A stretch of DNA of 11,682 bases from an uncultured Pseudomonadota bacterium (lineage in GTDB: Bacteria; Pseudomonadota; Alphaproteobacteria; Rs-D84). The position numbers were made by a program, and so were the translations under genes. This document shows positions 1 to 5,356 of this stretch, one piece after another; the stretch's first letter is position 1, and each line of letters starts with the position of its first letter. The notes beneath the pieces were generated by a model that searched no databases, was not told the DNA's origin, and saw only the letters and a list, made by a program, of their open reading frames with translations. The stretch covers positions 1-11,682 of the forward strand of contig CAMVPZ010000022.1 of NCBI GenBank assembly GCA_947169505.1. Direction: 5' to 3'.

Positions 1-617
1 TTATCTTTGGATAAAATTTTCAATGTTAATTTGCGTGCACGTTCAACATCATCACCATAAGATATTCCAACAATTAAATCTGTTCTGCGGTTTTTTCCCA
101 TCGATAAATTAGTTATCACACCATTTGATAATGCACCGTTTGGTAAAAATAAAACCTGGTTATCAAAAGTATGTAATTCGGTTGTAAATATCATAATCTT
201 TTTAACAATGCCTGTTTTTCCATCAGCAGTCACAATTGCATCCCCCACACGAAACGGTTTAAATAACAATATAACCATACCACCAGCAACATTTTGTAAT
301 GTCCCGGATAATGCCATACCAATTGCCAATGATGCGGCACCAAGCACAGCAACGATAGATGTCATTTGAACACCCAGTGTAGTCAAGATGATGATAAACA
401 CAAATACTTTTAAAGTTATACTTAAAAACGATTGTGTAAATGAAGCCAAAGATGGTTCAACTTCGTGTTTTTTCATAGCAAAAGAAATAGAAGCGATTAT
501 TTTTTTTACCACCCAAAAACCGATAACCCATATGGCAATAACGCCGATTAAACGTGTTCCAAATTCAGCAACAATTTGTCCCAATTTTGCAATCAAAGAA
601 TCCAAAGTCATATTCAT
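1..617 (-). CDS. MscS-family mechanosensitive channel, partial (C-terminus beyond left edge)
   Basis: Small-conductance mechanosensitive channels open in the inner membrane under hypo-osmotic stress. 205 codons are visible, open from the ATG at 617 to the edge. The ATG is preceded by AAGGA at a 7-nt spacing, which favours it over the ATG at 611. Three hydrophobic segments lie near residues 20-40, 65-85 and 88-120. The third carries the MscS pore-helix signature of alternating small residues: G-A-A-S-L-A-I-G-M-A-L-S-G at 93-105. It is followed by the beta-domain start (FKPFRVGDAI) and the typical I-S-Y-G-D-D-V-E-R-A-R segment near the edge. E. coli MscS is 286 aa, so about 80 residues may be missing. 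The gene is transcribed divergently from the 751 gene. Family assignment is confident; the exact paralogue (MscS, YnaI type and so on) is not resolved. Confidence 0.92.
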   Translation of the reverse strand, partial: MNMTLDSLIAKLGQIVAEFGTRLIGVIAIWVIGFWVVKKIIASISFAMKKHEVEPSLASFTQSFLSITLKVFVFIIILTTLGVQMTSIVAVLGAASLAIGMALSGTLQNVAGGMVILLFKPFRVGDAIVTADGKTGIVKKIMIFTTELHTFDNQVLFLPNGALSNGVITNLSMGKNRRTDLIVGISYGDDVERARKLTLKILSKD

Positions 618-687
618 TTTTTGTTCCTTTTTTATTACGAAAAAAATCTAGCAAAAAAGGTATGAATAAAGCAAGAACAAAAAAATA

Positions 688-715
688 TTGTTTTTACAAA
701 AATTTATGTTATTCT
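688..715 (+). promoter_or_regulatory. putative sigma-70-type promoter of the 751 gene
   Basis: TTGTTT (688-693) and TATTCT (710-715) are separated by 16 bp, about 35 bp upstream of the start codon in the divergent intergenic region. The match is moderate and rests on inspection only. Confidence 0.4.
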
Positions 716-750
716 CGTATTGATGATAAAAAAGCTTAAAGGAATAAAAT

Positions 751-1278
751 ATGAAATTCTTGAAAAAATTAAATATGTTTCAAAAATACAAAGAAAGAAA
801 ACAAAAAGAACAAAATAAACATACCATGAATATGTTATTGTTGCAAAAATTGGTTACTATTTACGAACAAAAAAATATGACAGTTCAACATTTTAACACT
901 GGTAGTTGTCTGCAGACAAAGGCTGCACGTGTAAACACTCAAGACGGTAAATTTGTGTATGAAGTCGCATACACGAGAATGCAAAACGGTAATTATTTCG
1001 TAGAGATTCCAAACGGCGAAACAGGAACAAATAAGTTCGGTTTTTATGAAGGTCATTCTGGATTCAGGGATGATAAACATAATTATATGCAGGCAGTACA
1101 TGATTTAGTATATGATGGTTCATACGGTCCTGGCATAGCTGATTTAATGAACAAAAAAATAGACCAAAATTTGGATATTAAAACATTATCTCTTCCATCT
1201 CAAGATCTGGATCTGGATCGTTCCGACTATATTGAAGCATTTCAGTATTTAAATAATTTTTTAACAAAAACAAAATAA
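751..1278 (+). CDS. hypothetical protein, 175 aa, family not recognised
   Basis: The ATG at 751 has AAAGGA at 738-743 (7-nt spacing), a plausible promoter upstream, and a strong terminator right after the stop, so this looks like a real monocistronic gene. There is no signal peptide and no membrane segment. The N-terminus (1-25) is very rich in Lys and Gln and basic, suggesting a soluble protein with a basic tail. A central region around residues 60-125 (DGKFVYEVAYTRMQNGNYF, then a Gly/Asn-rich stretch and HNYMQAVHDLVYDGSYGP) looks like a folded alpha/beta domain. The C-terminus is acidic (DLDLDRSDY) followed by a short helix. I do not recognise the family and assign no function. Codon use and AT-richness match the neighbours. 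Confidence 0.8.
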   Translation: MKFLKKLNMFQKYKERKQKEQNKHTMNMLLLQKLVTIYEQKNMTVQHFNTGSCLQTKAARVNTQDGKFVYEVAYTRMQNGNYFVEIPNGETGTNKFGFYEGHSGFRDDKHNYMQAVHDLVYDGSYGPGIADLMNKKIDQNLDIKTLSLPSQDLDLDRSDYIEAFQYLNNFLTKTK

Positions 1279-1304
1279 AAAACGCCCGGTTGGGCGTTTT
1301 TTAT
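1277..1304. terminator. bidirectional rho-independent terminator between the 751 gene and clpB
   Basis: Stem AACGCCC (1281-1287) / GGGCGTT (1292-1298) with loop GGTT. An A-run precedes it and a T-run follows it, so it can terminate transcripts from both sides. The clpB stop codon (1301-1303) lies within the flanking T-run, so convergent genes share it. Confidence 0.9.
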
Positions 1305-3358
1305 TGTATCAACAATTCTTTGCCGTGAACATCAACATTGATTGTTGAACCTTCGCCAACTGTGCCCGACAAAATCAAATCTGCGATTTTGTCTTCTACG
1401 GCATTAGTAATAAGACGTTTCAATGGTCTTGCACCAAACACACCATCGTATCCGTTGTTCGCCAACCATTGAATCGCTTTGTCAGTCACACGCAAAGACA
1501 TTTGACGTTCGCTTAACCTTTTTTCCAAAATCTTTAATTGGATTTTAACAATATCAGCCATCACATCTTTGCCCAGCGCATTAAAGAAAACAATTTCATC
1601 AATACGATTGATAAATTCAGGACGAAATTGTTTTTTTACTGCTTCCATATTCGGCAAATTACTTGTCATTATAATGATAGTATTTGTGAAATTAACTATG
1701 CGGCCCTGGCCATCTGTTAAACGACCATCATCCAATATTTGTAAAAAGACATTAAACACATCTGGGTTAGCCTTTTCAATTTCATCAAACAACAATACTT
1801 GATATGGACGACGACGTACAGATTCTGTTAATTCACCACCTTGTTCATATCCAACGTATCCTGGAGGTGCACCGATTAAACGTGCCACAGAATGTGGTTC
1901 CATATATTCACTCATATCAATACGTGTCATGGCTGTATCATCATTGAATAGATATTCAGCCAATGCTTTTGCAACTTCGGTTTTACCTACACCTGTTGGT
2001 CCCAAAAACATAAACGAACCGGATGGACGACGTGGATCAGAAAGTCCCGCACGTGAACGACGTATTGCACGTGCAACAACAGTTAATGCTTCGTCTTGAC
2101 CGACAACACGTTTACGTAATTCATCTTCGATATTTAATAATTTTGCCTGTTCTTCCATTGACAATCTGTCCGCTGGAACGCCGGTCCATTTTGAAACAAC
2201 AGCCGCAATATGTTCTGGCAATACAGTTTTGTATTCTTTGGATTCTGTGTTTTGTTTTTTGATTTCTTCTTCTAACTGTGGGATTTTACCGTATTGCAAA
2301 GCTGAGGCCTTTTCATAATCACCATTACGCATAGCAATTGCAACCTCTGCCTTTGCAGCATCCAACGCCGCCATTGAATCAGAAAGTCCCTTCATTTTCT
2401 TTTGTTCATCAACCCATTTTTTTGTCATTTCATTTGATTCAATTTGCATTTTTTCAATCAAAGTTTCCAAATCTTTCAAACGTTTTTTAGATTCTTCATC
2501 TTTTTCTTTTTTCAATGCTTGTTGTTCAATTTTTAATTGCATTAAATGACGGTCTAATTCATCAAGTTTTTCAGGTTTCGAAGCAATTTCAATACGAACA
2601 CGAGCCGCCGCTTCATCAATCAAATCAATTGCTTTGTCTGGTAAAAATCTGTCTGTGATATAACGATTAGATAATTTAACCGCTGCAACCAGCGCAGAAT
2701 CAGCAATACGCACACCATGATGACCTTCGTATTTTTCTTTTAATCCACGCAAGATTGAAATAGTATCATCAACCGTTGGTTCATCTACATAAACCGGTTG
2801 AAAACGACGTGCAAGTGCCGGATCTTTTTCAATATATTGACGATATTCATCTAACGTGGTTGCACCAACACAATGTAATTCACCACGTGCCAACATAGGT
2901 TTTAATAAATTACCCGCATCCATAGAGCCTTCACCTTTGCCGGCGCCAACCATAGTATGCAATTCATCAATGAATAAAATTATTTGTCCGTTGGATTCTT
3001 TGACGGCTTTTAATATTGCTTTTAATCTTCCTTCGAATTGACCACGGAACATAGCGCCCGCCATCAAAGCCCCCATATCCAAAGACAATAATTTTTTATT
3101 CAATAAATTTTCAGGCATATCACCAGATATGATACGTTGTGCCAAACCTTCTACAATCGCAGTTTTACCAACACCCGGATTACCAATTAAAACAGGGTTG
3201 TTTTTTGTTCGACGAGATAACACTTGGATTGTACGTCTTACTACATCTTCACGACCAATAACCGGGTCTAATTTACCATCAGCCGACAATTTAGTAAAAT
3301 CGGTAGTATATTTTTCAATCGCCTGTTGTGGTGTTTCTTGAATATCTTCTGGATTCAT
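1301..3358 (-). CDS. clpB: ClpB disaggregase lacking the N-terminal domain (685 aa)
   Basis: Hexameric AAA+ chaperone that threads aggregated protein through its pore, in the cytoplasm with DnaK. With the start at 3358, Walker A1 GNPGVGKT is at 59-66 and Walker B1 (ILFIDE) near 127-132. Then come the arginine-finger segment ARRF, the coiled-coil M domain (about 255-380, which separates ClpB from ClpA/ClpC), Walker A2 GPTGVGKT at 453-460, pore loop GYVGY near 500, Walker B2 LLFDE near 522-526, and sensor 2 GARPLKR near 642. E. coli ClpB is 857 aa. This protein begins where E. coli residue ~160 would be, so the whole Clp_N domain is absent, and no remnant of it lies upstream. The loop between TSNL and FRPEFINRIDE is also about 20 residues shorter than in E. 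coli. The start at 3358 has AGAGG 7 nt upstream. An ATG at 3385 (+9 aa) lies inside a leader hairpin with no good ribosome site. Confidence 0.96.
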   Translation of the reverse strand: MNPEDIQETPQQAIEKYTTDFTKLSADGKLDPVIGREDVVRRTIQVLSRRTKNNPVLIGNPGVGKTAIVEGLAQRIISGDMPENLLNKKLLSLDMGALMAGAMFRGQFEGRLKAILKAVKESNGQIILFIDELHTMVGAGKGEGSMDAGNLLKPMLARGELHCVGATTLDEYRQYIEKDPALARRFQPVYVDEPTVDDTISILRGLKEKYEGHHGVRIADSALVAAVKLSNRYITDRFLPDKAIDLIDEAAARVRIEIASKPEKLDELDRHLMQLKIEQQALKKEKDEESKKRLKDLETLIEKMQIESNEMTKKWVDEQKKMKGLSDSMAALDAAKAEVAIAMRNGDYEKASALQYGKIPQLEEEIKKQNTESKEYKTVLPEHIAAVVSKWTGVPADRLSMEEQAKLLNIEDELRKRVVGQDEALTVVARAIRRSRAGLSDPRRPSGSFMFLGPTGVGKTEVAKALAEYLFNDDTAMTRIDMSEYMEPHSVARLIGAPPGYVGYEQGGELTESVRRRPYQVLLFDEIEKANPDVFNVFLQILDDGRLTDGQGRIVNFTNTIIIMTSNLPNMEAVKKQFRPEFINRIDEIVFFNALGKDVMADIVKIQLKILEKRLSERQMSLRVTDKAIQWLANNGYDGVFGARPLKRLITNAVEDKIADLILSGTVGEGSTINVDVHGKELLIQ

Positions 3359-3377
3359 TTTAATACCTCTTAGCTTG

Positions 3378-3403
3378 TCACCCATAGCTTTGGCGACGGG
3401 TGA
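3378..3403 (-). promoter_or_regulatory. hairpin in the clpB 5' leader
   Basis: In the clpB mRNA, UCACCC pairs with GGGUGA, extended by G-U and U-A to 8 bp. A C/U mismatch and a further GC/GC pair close a small loop. The 3' arm contains the alternative AUG at 3385, while the probable ribosome site and start at 3358 lie just downstream and free. Read on the + strand, the same palindrome is followed by TTTTTCTT (3404-3411), so it could also terminate antisense transcription. Confidence 0.5.
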
Positions 3404-3419
3404 TTTTTCTTATGTATGA

Positions 3420-3448
3420 TATATAGTCGCATATTTTACATTTTCAAG
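3420..3448 (-). promoter_or_regulatory. putative RpoH (heat-shock) promoter of clpB
   Basis: Reading the minus strand, CTTG begins at 3448 (full hexamer CTTGAA, 3448-3443). After 17 bp comes aCTATAT (3427-3421), matching YTATnT. The alphaproteobacterial RpoH consensus is roughly CTTG-N17/18-CYTATnT. The position, some 60-70 bp before the start codon of a classic heat-shock gene, supports the call. Confidence 0.55.
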
Positions 3449-3609
3449 CCATTGGATAATAATCCGCCTAGTTAAACCCTTTAAAAAAAATGACATTGTG
3501 CAAAATAAAATCCACCATATATCATTCGGTTTTGTCAGGCAAAATATTTCCAAAATGAAATCTTTCTTTGATTTTTTTTTGGCAAACAAAAACAAATTTA
3601 AAACATTAC

Positions 3610-3643
3610 TTGACTTTTGACAAATTATGTTATAAATTATACC
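3610..3643 (+). promoter_or_regulatory. putative sigma-70-type promoter(s) of rpmB
   Basis: TTGACT (3610-3615) is 15 bp from TATAAA (3631-3636). An overlapping TTGACA (3617-3622) is 15 bp from TATACC (3638-3643). Either arrangement puts the start of transcription about 15-20 bp before the rpmB ribosome site. There is no other promoter before the tRNA, so this probably drives rpmB and tRNA-Leu together. Confidence 0.55.
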
Positions 3644-3664
3644 CCAGTAATTAAAGGATTTAAT

Positions 3665-4048
3665 ATGCCACGTGTATGTAAAGTAACTGGAAAAAAAACA
3701 ATGGTCGGTATGAATGTATCGCATTCTATGCGTCATACAAAACGTACATTCTTGCCAAATTTACAAAAATTATCATTCCACAGTGATATTTTGGGTCGTG
3801 ATTTTGCCTTACGTATTTCAACGGCTGGATTGCGCACATTAACAAAACACGGTGGATTGGATGCCTATGTAATGGCAAAACCAATTTCTCGTTTGACACC
3901 TGAAATGGCTGAAATTAAAAAAGCCATTGAAAAAAAGAACGGGAAAGCAGACAAACCTGCTAAAAAACCTGTTCATAAACCAAATCGCAGTGCAAGATTG
4001 GTTAAAAAGGTCGAAGCGAAGAAATCAGCCGCAAAGAAAGCAAAATAA
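3665..4048 (+). CDS. rpmB: 50S ribosomal protein L28 with C-terminal Lys/Ala-rich extension
   Basis: L28 is a small protein of the large ribosomal subunit. The first ~75 residues match the family throughout: the MPRVCKVTGKK start, GMNVSHS, TKRTFLPNLQKL, SDILGRDFALRIST and GGLDAYVMAK. The start ATG at 3665 has AAGGA 6 nt upstream; an in-frame ATG at 3617 lies in the promoter and is not used. The protein is 127 aa, about 30 more than the usual alphaproteobacterial form of about 95-100 aa. The extra part (after ~residue 90) is a low-complexity tail of Lys, Ala and Pro ending SAAKKAK, presumably disordered and RNA-binding. tRNA-Leu follows after 20 bp with no promoter or terminator between, so the two are likely co-transcribed and separated by tRNA 5' processing. 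Confidence 0.96.
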   Translation: MPRVCKVTGKKTMVGMNVSHSMRHTKRTFLPNLQKLSFHSDILGRDFALRISTAGLRTLTKHGGLDAYVMAKPISRLTPEMAEIKKAIEKKNGKADKPAKKPVHKPNRSARLVKKVEAKKSAAKKAK

Positions 4049-4068
4049 TTGCGTGCTGAAAGTGTTAT

Positions 4069-4153
4069 GGCTCTGTGGCGGAACTGGTAGACGCGCTTGA
4101 CTCAAAATCAAGTTCTGCAAGGAGTATCGGTTCGATTCCGATCAGAGCCACCA
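4069..4153 (+). tRNA. tRNA-Leu (anticodon CAA)
   Basis: 85 nt with all arms visible. Acceptor stem GGCTCTG (4069-4075) pairs with CAGAGCC (4143-4149), then discriminator A and encoded CCA (4151-4153). Anticodon stem CTTGA/TCAAG holds loop CTCAAAA, giving CAA, which reads UUG. The extra arm is about 13 nt, as in class II tRNAs (short for a leucine tRNA). The T arm is ATCGG-TTCGATT-CCGAT. It lies 20 bp after rpmB. Confidence 0.95.
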
Positions 4154-4162
4154 GAATATAAG

Positions 4163-4191
4163 AAAATGCCATCGCAAGATGGTATTTTTTT
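4163..4191 (+). terminator. terminator of the rpmB-tRNA-Leu transcript
   Basis: ATGCCATC (4166/4167-4173) pairs with GATGGTAT (4178-4185) around a GCAA tetraloop, with one G-T wobble, followed by seven T residues (4185-4191). Confidence 0.85.
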
Positions 4192-4292
4192 ATATTCCAA
4201 GTATCTTGCTGGTCGGAAGCGAACCGAAGGTTCGGGACGATAGTTGGCAAGAACAAGCCTTGCGCAGTTCGAGCCTTACGAGTCGAAAGGGG

Positions 4293-4323
4293 CCCATCAC
4301 GGCACATTTATGTGACGGATGGG
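4293..4323. repeat. hairpin-forming inverted repeat in the tRNA-downstream spacer
   Basis: CCCATC (4293-4298) pairs with GATGGG (4318-4323), and inside it CACA (4303-4306) pairs with TGTG (4311-4314) around TTTA. No T-run follows, so it is not a standard terminator. The spacer 4192-4330 contains no gene that I recognise. Confidence 0.5.
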
Positions 4324-4330
4324 AATTTAC

Positions 4331-4362
4331 ATTCCGATCAGAGCCACCAGAAATAAGAAAAT
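4331..4362 (+). pseudogene. duplicated 3' end of tRNA-Leu
   Basis: 22 bp at 4331-4352 are identical to 4135-4156, that is, the 3' half of the T arm, the acceptor strand, discriminator, CCA and two bases beyond. The match continues with ATAAGAAAAT, one base shorter than after the real tRNA. No 5' half precedes it in the expected place, so this copy cannot fold as a tRNA. A second terminator follows, as after the intact gene. Confidence 0.85.
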
Positions 4363-4390
4363 CATCCCTTGTGGATGATTTTTTTATTTA
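4358..4390. terminator. bidirectional terminator between the tRNA-Leu repeat and nrdG
   Basis: ATCATCC (4361-4367) pairs with GGATGAT (4373-4379) around CTTGT, extended by AAA/TTT. Seven T residues follow on the + strand and TTTTCTTATTT on the - strand, so it can also end the nrdD-nrdG transcript. Confidence 0.8.
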
Positions 4391-4403
4391 TGCATGGATA
4401 TGA

Positions 4404-4435
4404 CGGAAGCGAACCGATTTAACTGTTCCGCCACA
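4404..4435 (-). pseudogene. internally deleted tRNA-Leu-like fragment overlapping the nrdG 3' end
   Basis: On the minus strand TGTGGCGGAAC (4435-4425) is identical to tRNA-Leu 4074-4084 (acceptor end and start of the D arm). After 6 nt comes ATCGGTTCGCTTCCG (4418-4404), matching 14 of 15 bases of the T arm at 4126-4140. The order is as in the tRNA, with the anticodon and extra arms missing. The T-loop A58 equivalent is C, so it is not a working tRNA. The first block encodes the last nrdG residues W-R-N. Confidence 0.55.
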
Positions 4436-5123
4436 CGACAGATTCAAACATTGATTCTAATTTCTTCCGCAATTCTTCGTCGTTGAAAAATTGTTCACGT
4501 TGCGATGGTGTTGTTTTTTTATCTTCATCTTCGTGATAAGGAGTGTATTTTTGCACTGCAAAATTTTTTACACCCATATCACTCGCAATTTTAGCAATTT
4601 CCAACAAATCGTTTTTGCTTACAAAGCGAGGGTCGCATGTGGTGCGAACCTCAAGCCCACGACCACAGGACACCCAATATTTCAAAGATTCAATCATACG
4701 GTCATATGCAATATCTATTTTGGTTAAATCTTTATAACGTTGTTTGGTCGCTTTGAAATCAAGCCCGACCCAATCAACTATATCTGTTGTTTTCTTTAAT
4801 AAATCTGGATAAAAGCCGTTGGTATGCAGACCGATTTTAAATCCCAAATCTTTTACCTGTTTCATATATTCAATTGTAGTATCAGCCTGCATCAATGCTT
4901 CACCGCCGGAAAAAACGACCGCTTCCAGTTTTCCAATGCGATTACGCAACCAATCAAAGACTTTGTCTGGGTCGTATTCGCCCTCTTCCACTGCGATAAG
5001 ATGCGAATTAGAACAATATTCGCATTGTAATGGACAACCTTTTAAAAACAATACGGCGGCCAATTTCCCAGGATAATCAATAGTCGTAAAGGAAACCAAA
5101 CCGCCGATTTGTATCTGTTTCAT
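4419..5123 (-). CDS. nrdG: anaerobic ribonucleotide reductase activating protein (radical SAM)
   Basis: NrdG uses a [4Fe-4S] cluster and S-adenosylmethionine to abstract a hydrogen from a glycine of the class III reductase, creating the glycyl radical. The 234-aa protein has the radical-SAM cluster motif C30-x3-C34-x2-C37 (CPLQCEYC) and the SAM-contacting SGGE at 72-75. The TIDYPGK and HTNGF segments are typical of the subgroup NrdG/pyruvate formate-lyase-activase-like proteins. It lies 16 bp after the 59-aa glycyl-radical ORF and follows nrdD, so it is the third gene of the operon. Its start (5123) has only a weak GGGGCG ribosome site, suggesting partial translational coupling. Its last residues (VVWRNS) are encoded within a tRNA-Leu-like sequence, so the natural C-terminus may have been altered. 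Confidence 0.95.
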   Translation of the reverse strand: MKQIQIGGLVSFTTIDYPGKLAAVLFLKGCPLQCEYCSNSHLIAVEEGEYDPDKVFDWLRNRIGKLEAVVFSGGEALMQADTTIEYMKQVKDLGFKIGLHTNGFYPDLLKKTTDIVDWVGLDFKATKQRYKDLTKIDIAYDRMIESLKYWVSCGRGLEVRTTCDPRFVSKNDLLEIAKIASDMGVKNFAVQKYTPYHEDEDKKTTPSQREQFFNDEELRKKLESMFESVVWRNS

Positions 5124-5139
5124 GAAAACGCCCCAAAAA

Positions 5140-5319
5140 TTATGCAGCCTTTTTCAATAATTCACGATGTCTTGCACCCGCAGACAAAGAATTTTCTTCT
5201 GTAAATGTTTTTCTTTCGCAGAATTCTGCATATTTACCAATGTTAAAGTTTTTCACAGGGCGAATATATCCCATAGAGCGTGAAAATGTTTCGCATGGTG
5301 TTCTTGTTTGTGGGTTCAT
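5140..5319 (-). CDS. 59-aa glycyl-radical subunit of anaerobic ribonucleotide reductase (split NrdD C-terminus)
   Basis: The ORF has ATG at 5319 with AAAGGAG 6 nt upstream, one of the best ribosome sites in the window, and stop at 5140-5142. Residues 12-37 read TFSRSMGYIRPVKNFNIGKY and onward to AEFCERKTF. This is the pattern that ends class III reductases: R-x-x-G-Y, then a Pro/Asn-rich turn, N-x-G-K, and E-F-x-x-R. E. coli NrdD has RVCGYLG followed by FNAGKQEE. G17 is therefore the likely radical glycine. The large nrdD product upstream lacks this motif. The two ORFs are 37 nt apart and in different frames, with a stop between them, so simple read-through cannot join them. The likely role is to supply the glycyl radical in trans to the 684-aa chain after activation by NrdG. 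The Gly-radical domain call is strong; its working as a separate subunit is inference. Confidence 0.85.
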   Translation of the reverse strand: MNPQTRTPCETFSRSMGYIRPVKNFNIGKYAEFCERKTFTEENSLSAGARHRELLKKAA

Positions 5320-5356
5320 GTTTTTCTCCTTTCTCTTTTTTTTGTTGTTTTTTTAT

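Noticed and set aside
3359..3385. Longer clpB start at 3385
   Set aside because: That ATG lies in the 3' arm of the leader hairpin and has no ribosome site; the one at 3358 has AGAGG 7 nt upstream.
3410..3736. 108-codon minus-strand ORF
   Set aside because: It overlaps the rpmB start and promoter in antisense and the clpB promoter; composition is AT-driven (Ile, Phe, Lys, Trp) and it has no good ribosome site.
4065..4307. 80-codon minus-strand ORF
   Set aside because: It runs antisense through tRNA-Leu and its terminator; its C-terminal part (LIGIEP...) is the usual artefact of reading a tRNA gene backwards.
4135..4352. Integrative element bounded by tRNA attachment sites
   Set aside because: Only 174 bp lie between the repeats and no integrase, excisionase or phage gene is in the window; recorded as a partial duplication instead.
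4835..5076. Plus-strand ORFs antisense to nrdG, and similar ones antisense to nrdD, clpB, ppdK and the repeat protein
   Set aside because: Shadows of clear genes on the other strand; no ribosome sites or family features.
5320..5356. Programmed frameshift or intron joining nrdD to the 59-aa ORF
   Set aside because: There is a stop codon, a frame change and then a strong ribosome site with ATG; the 37-nt gap is too short for a self-splicing intron, and no intein motifs are seen. Separate translation is simpler.
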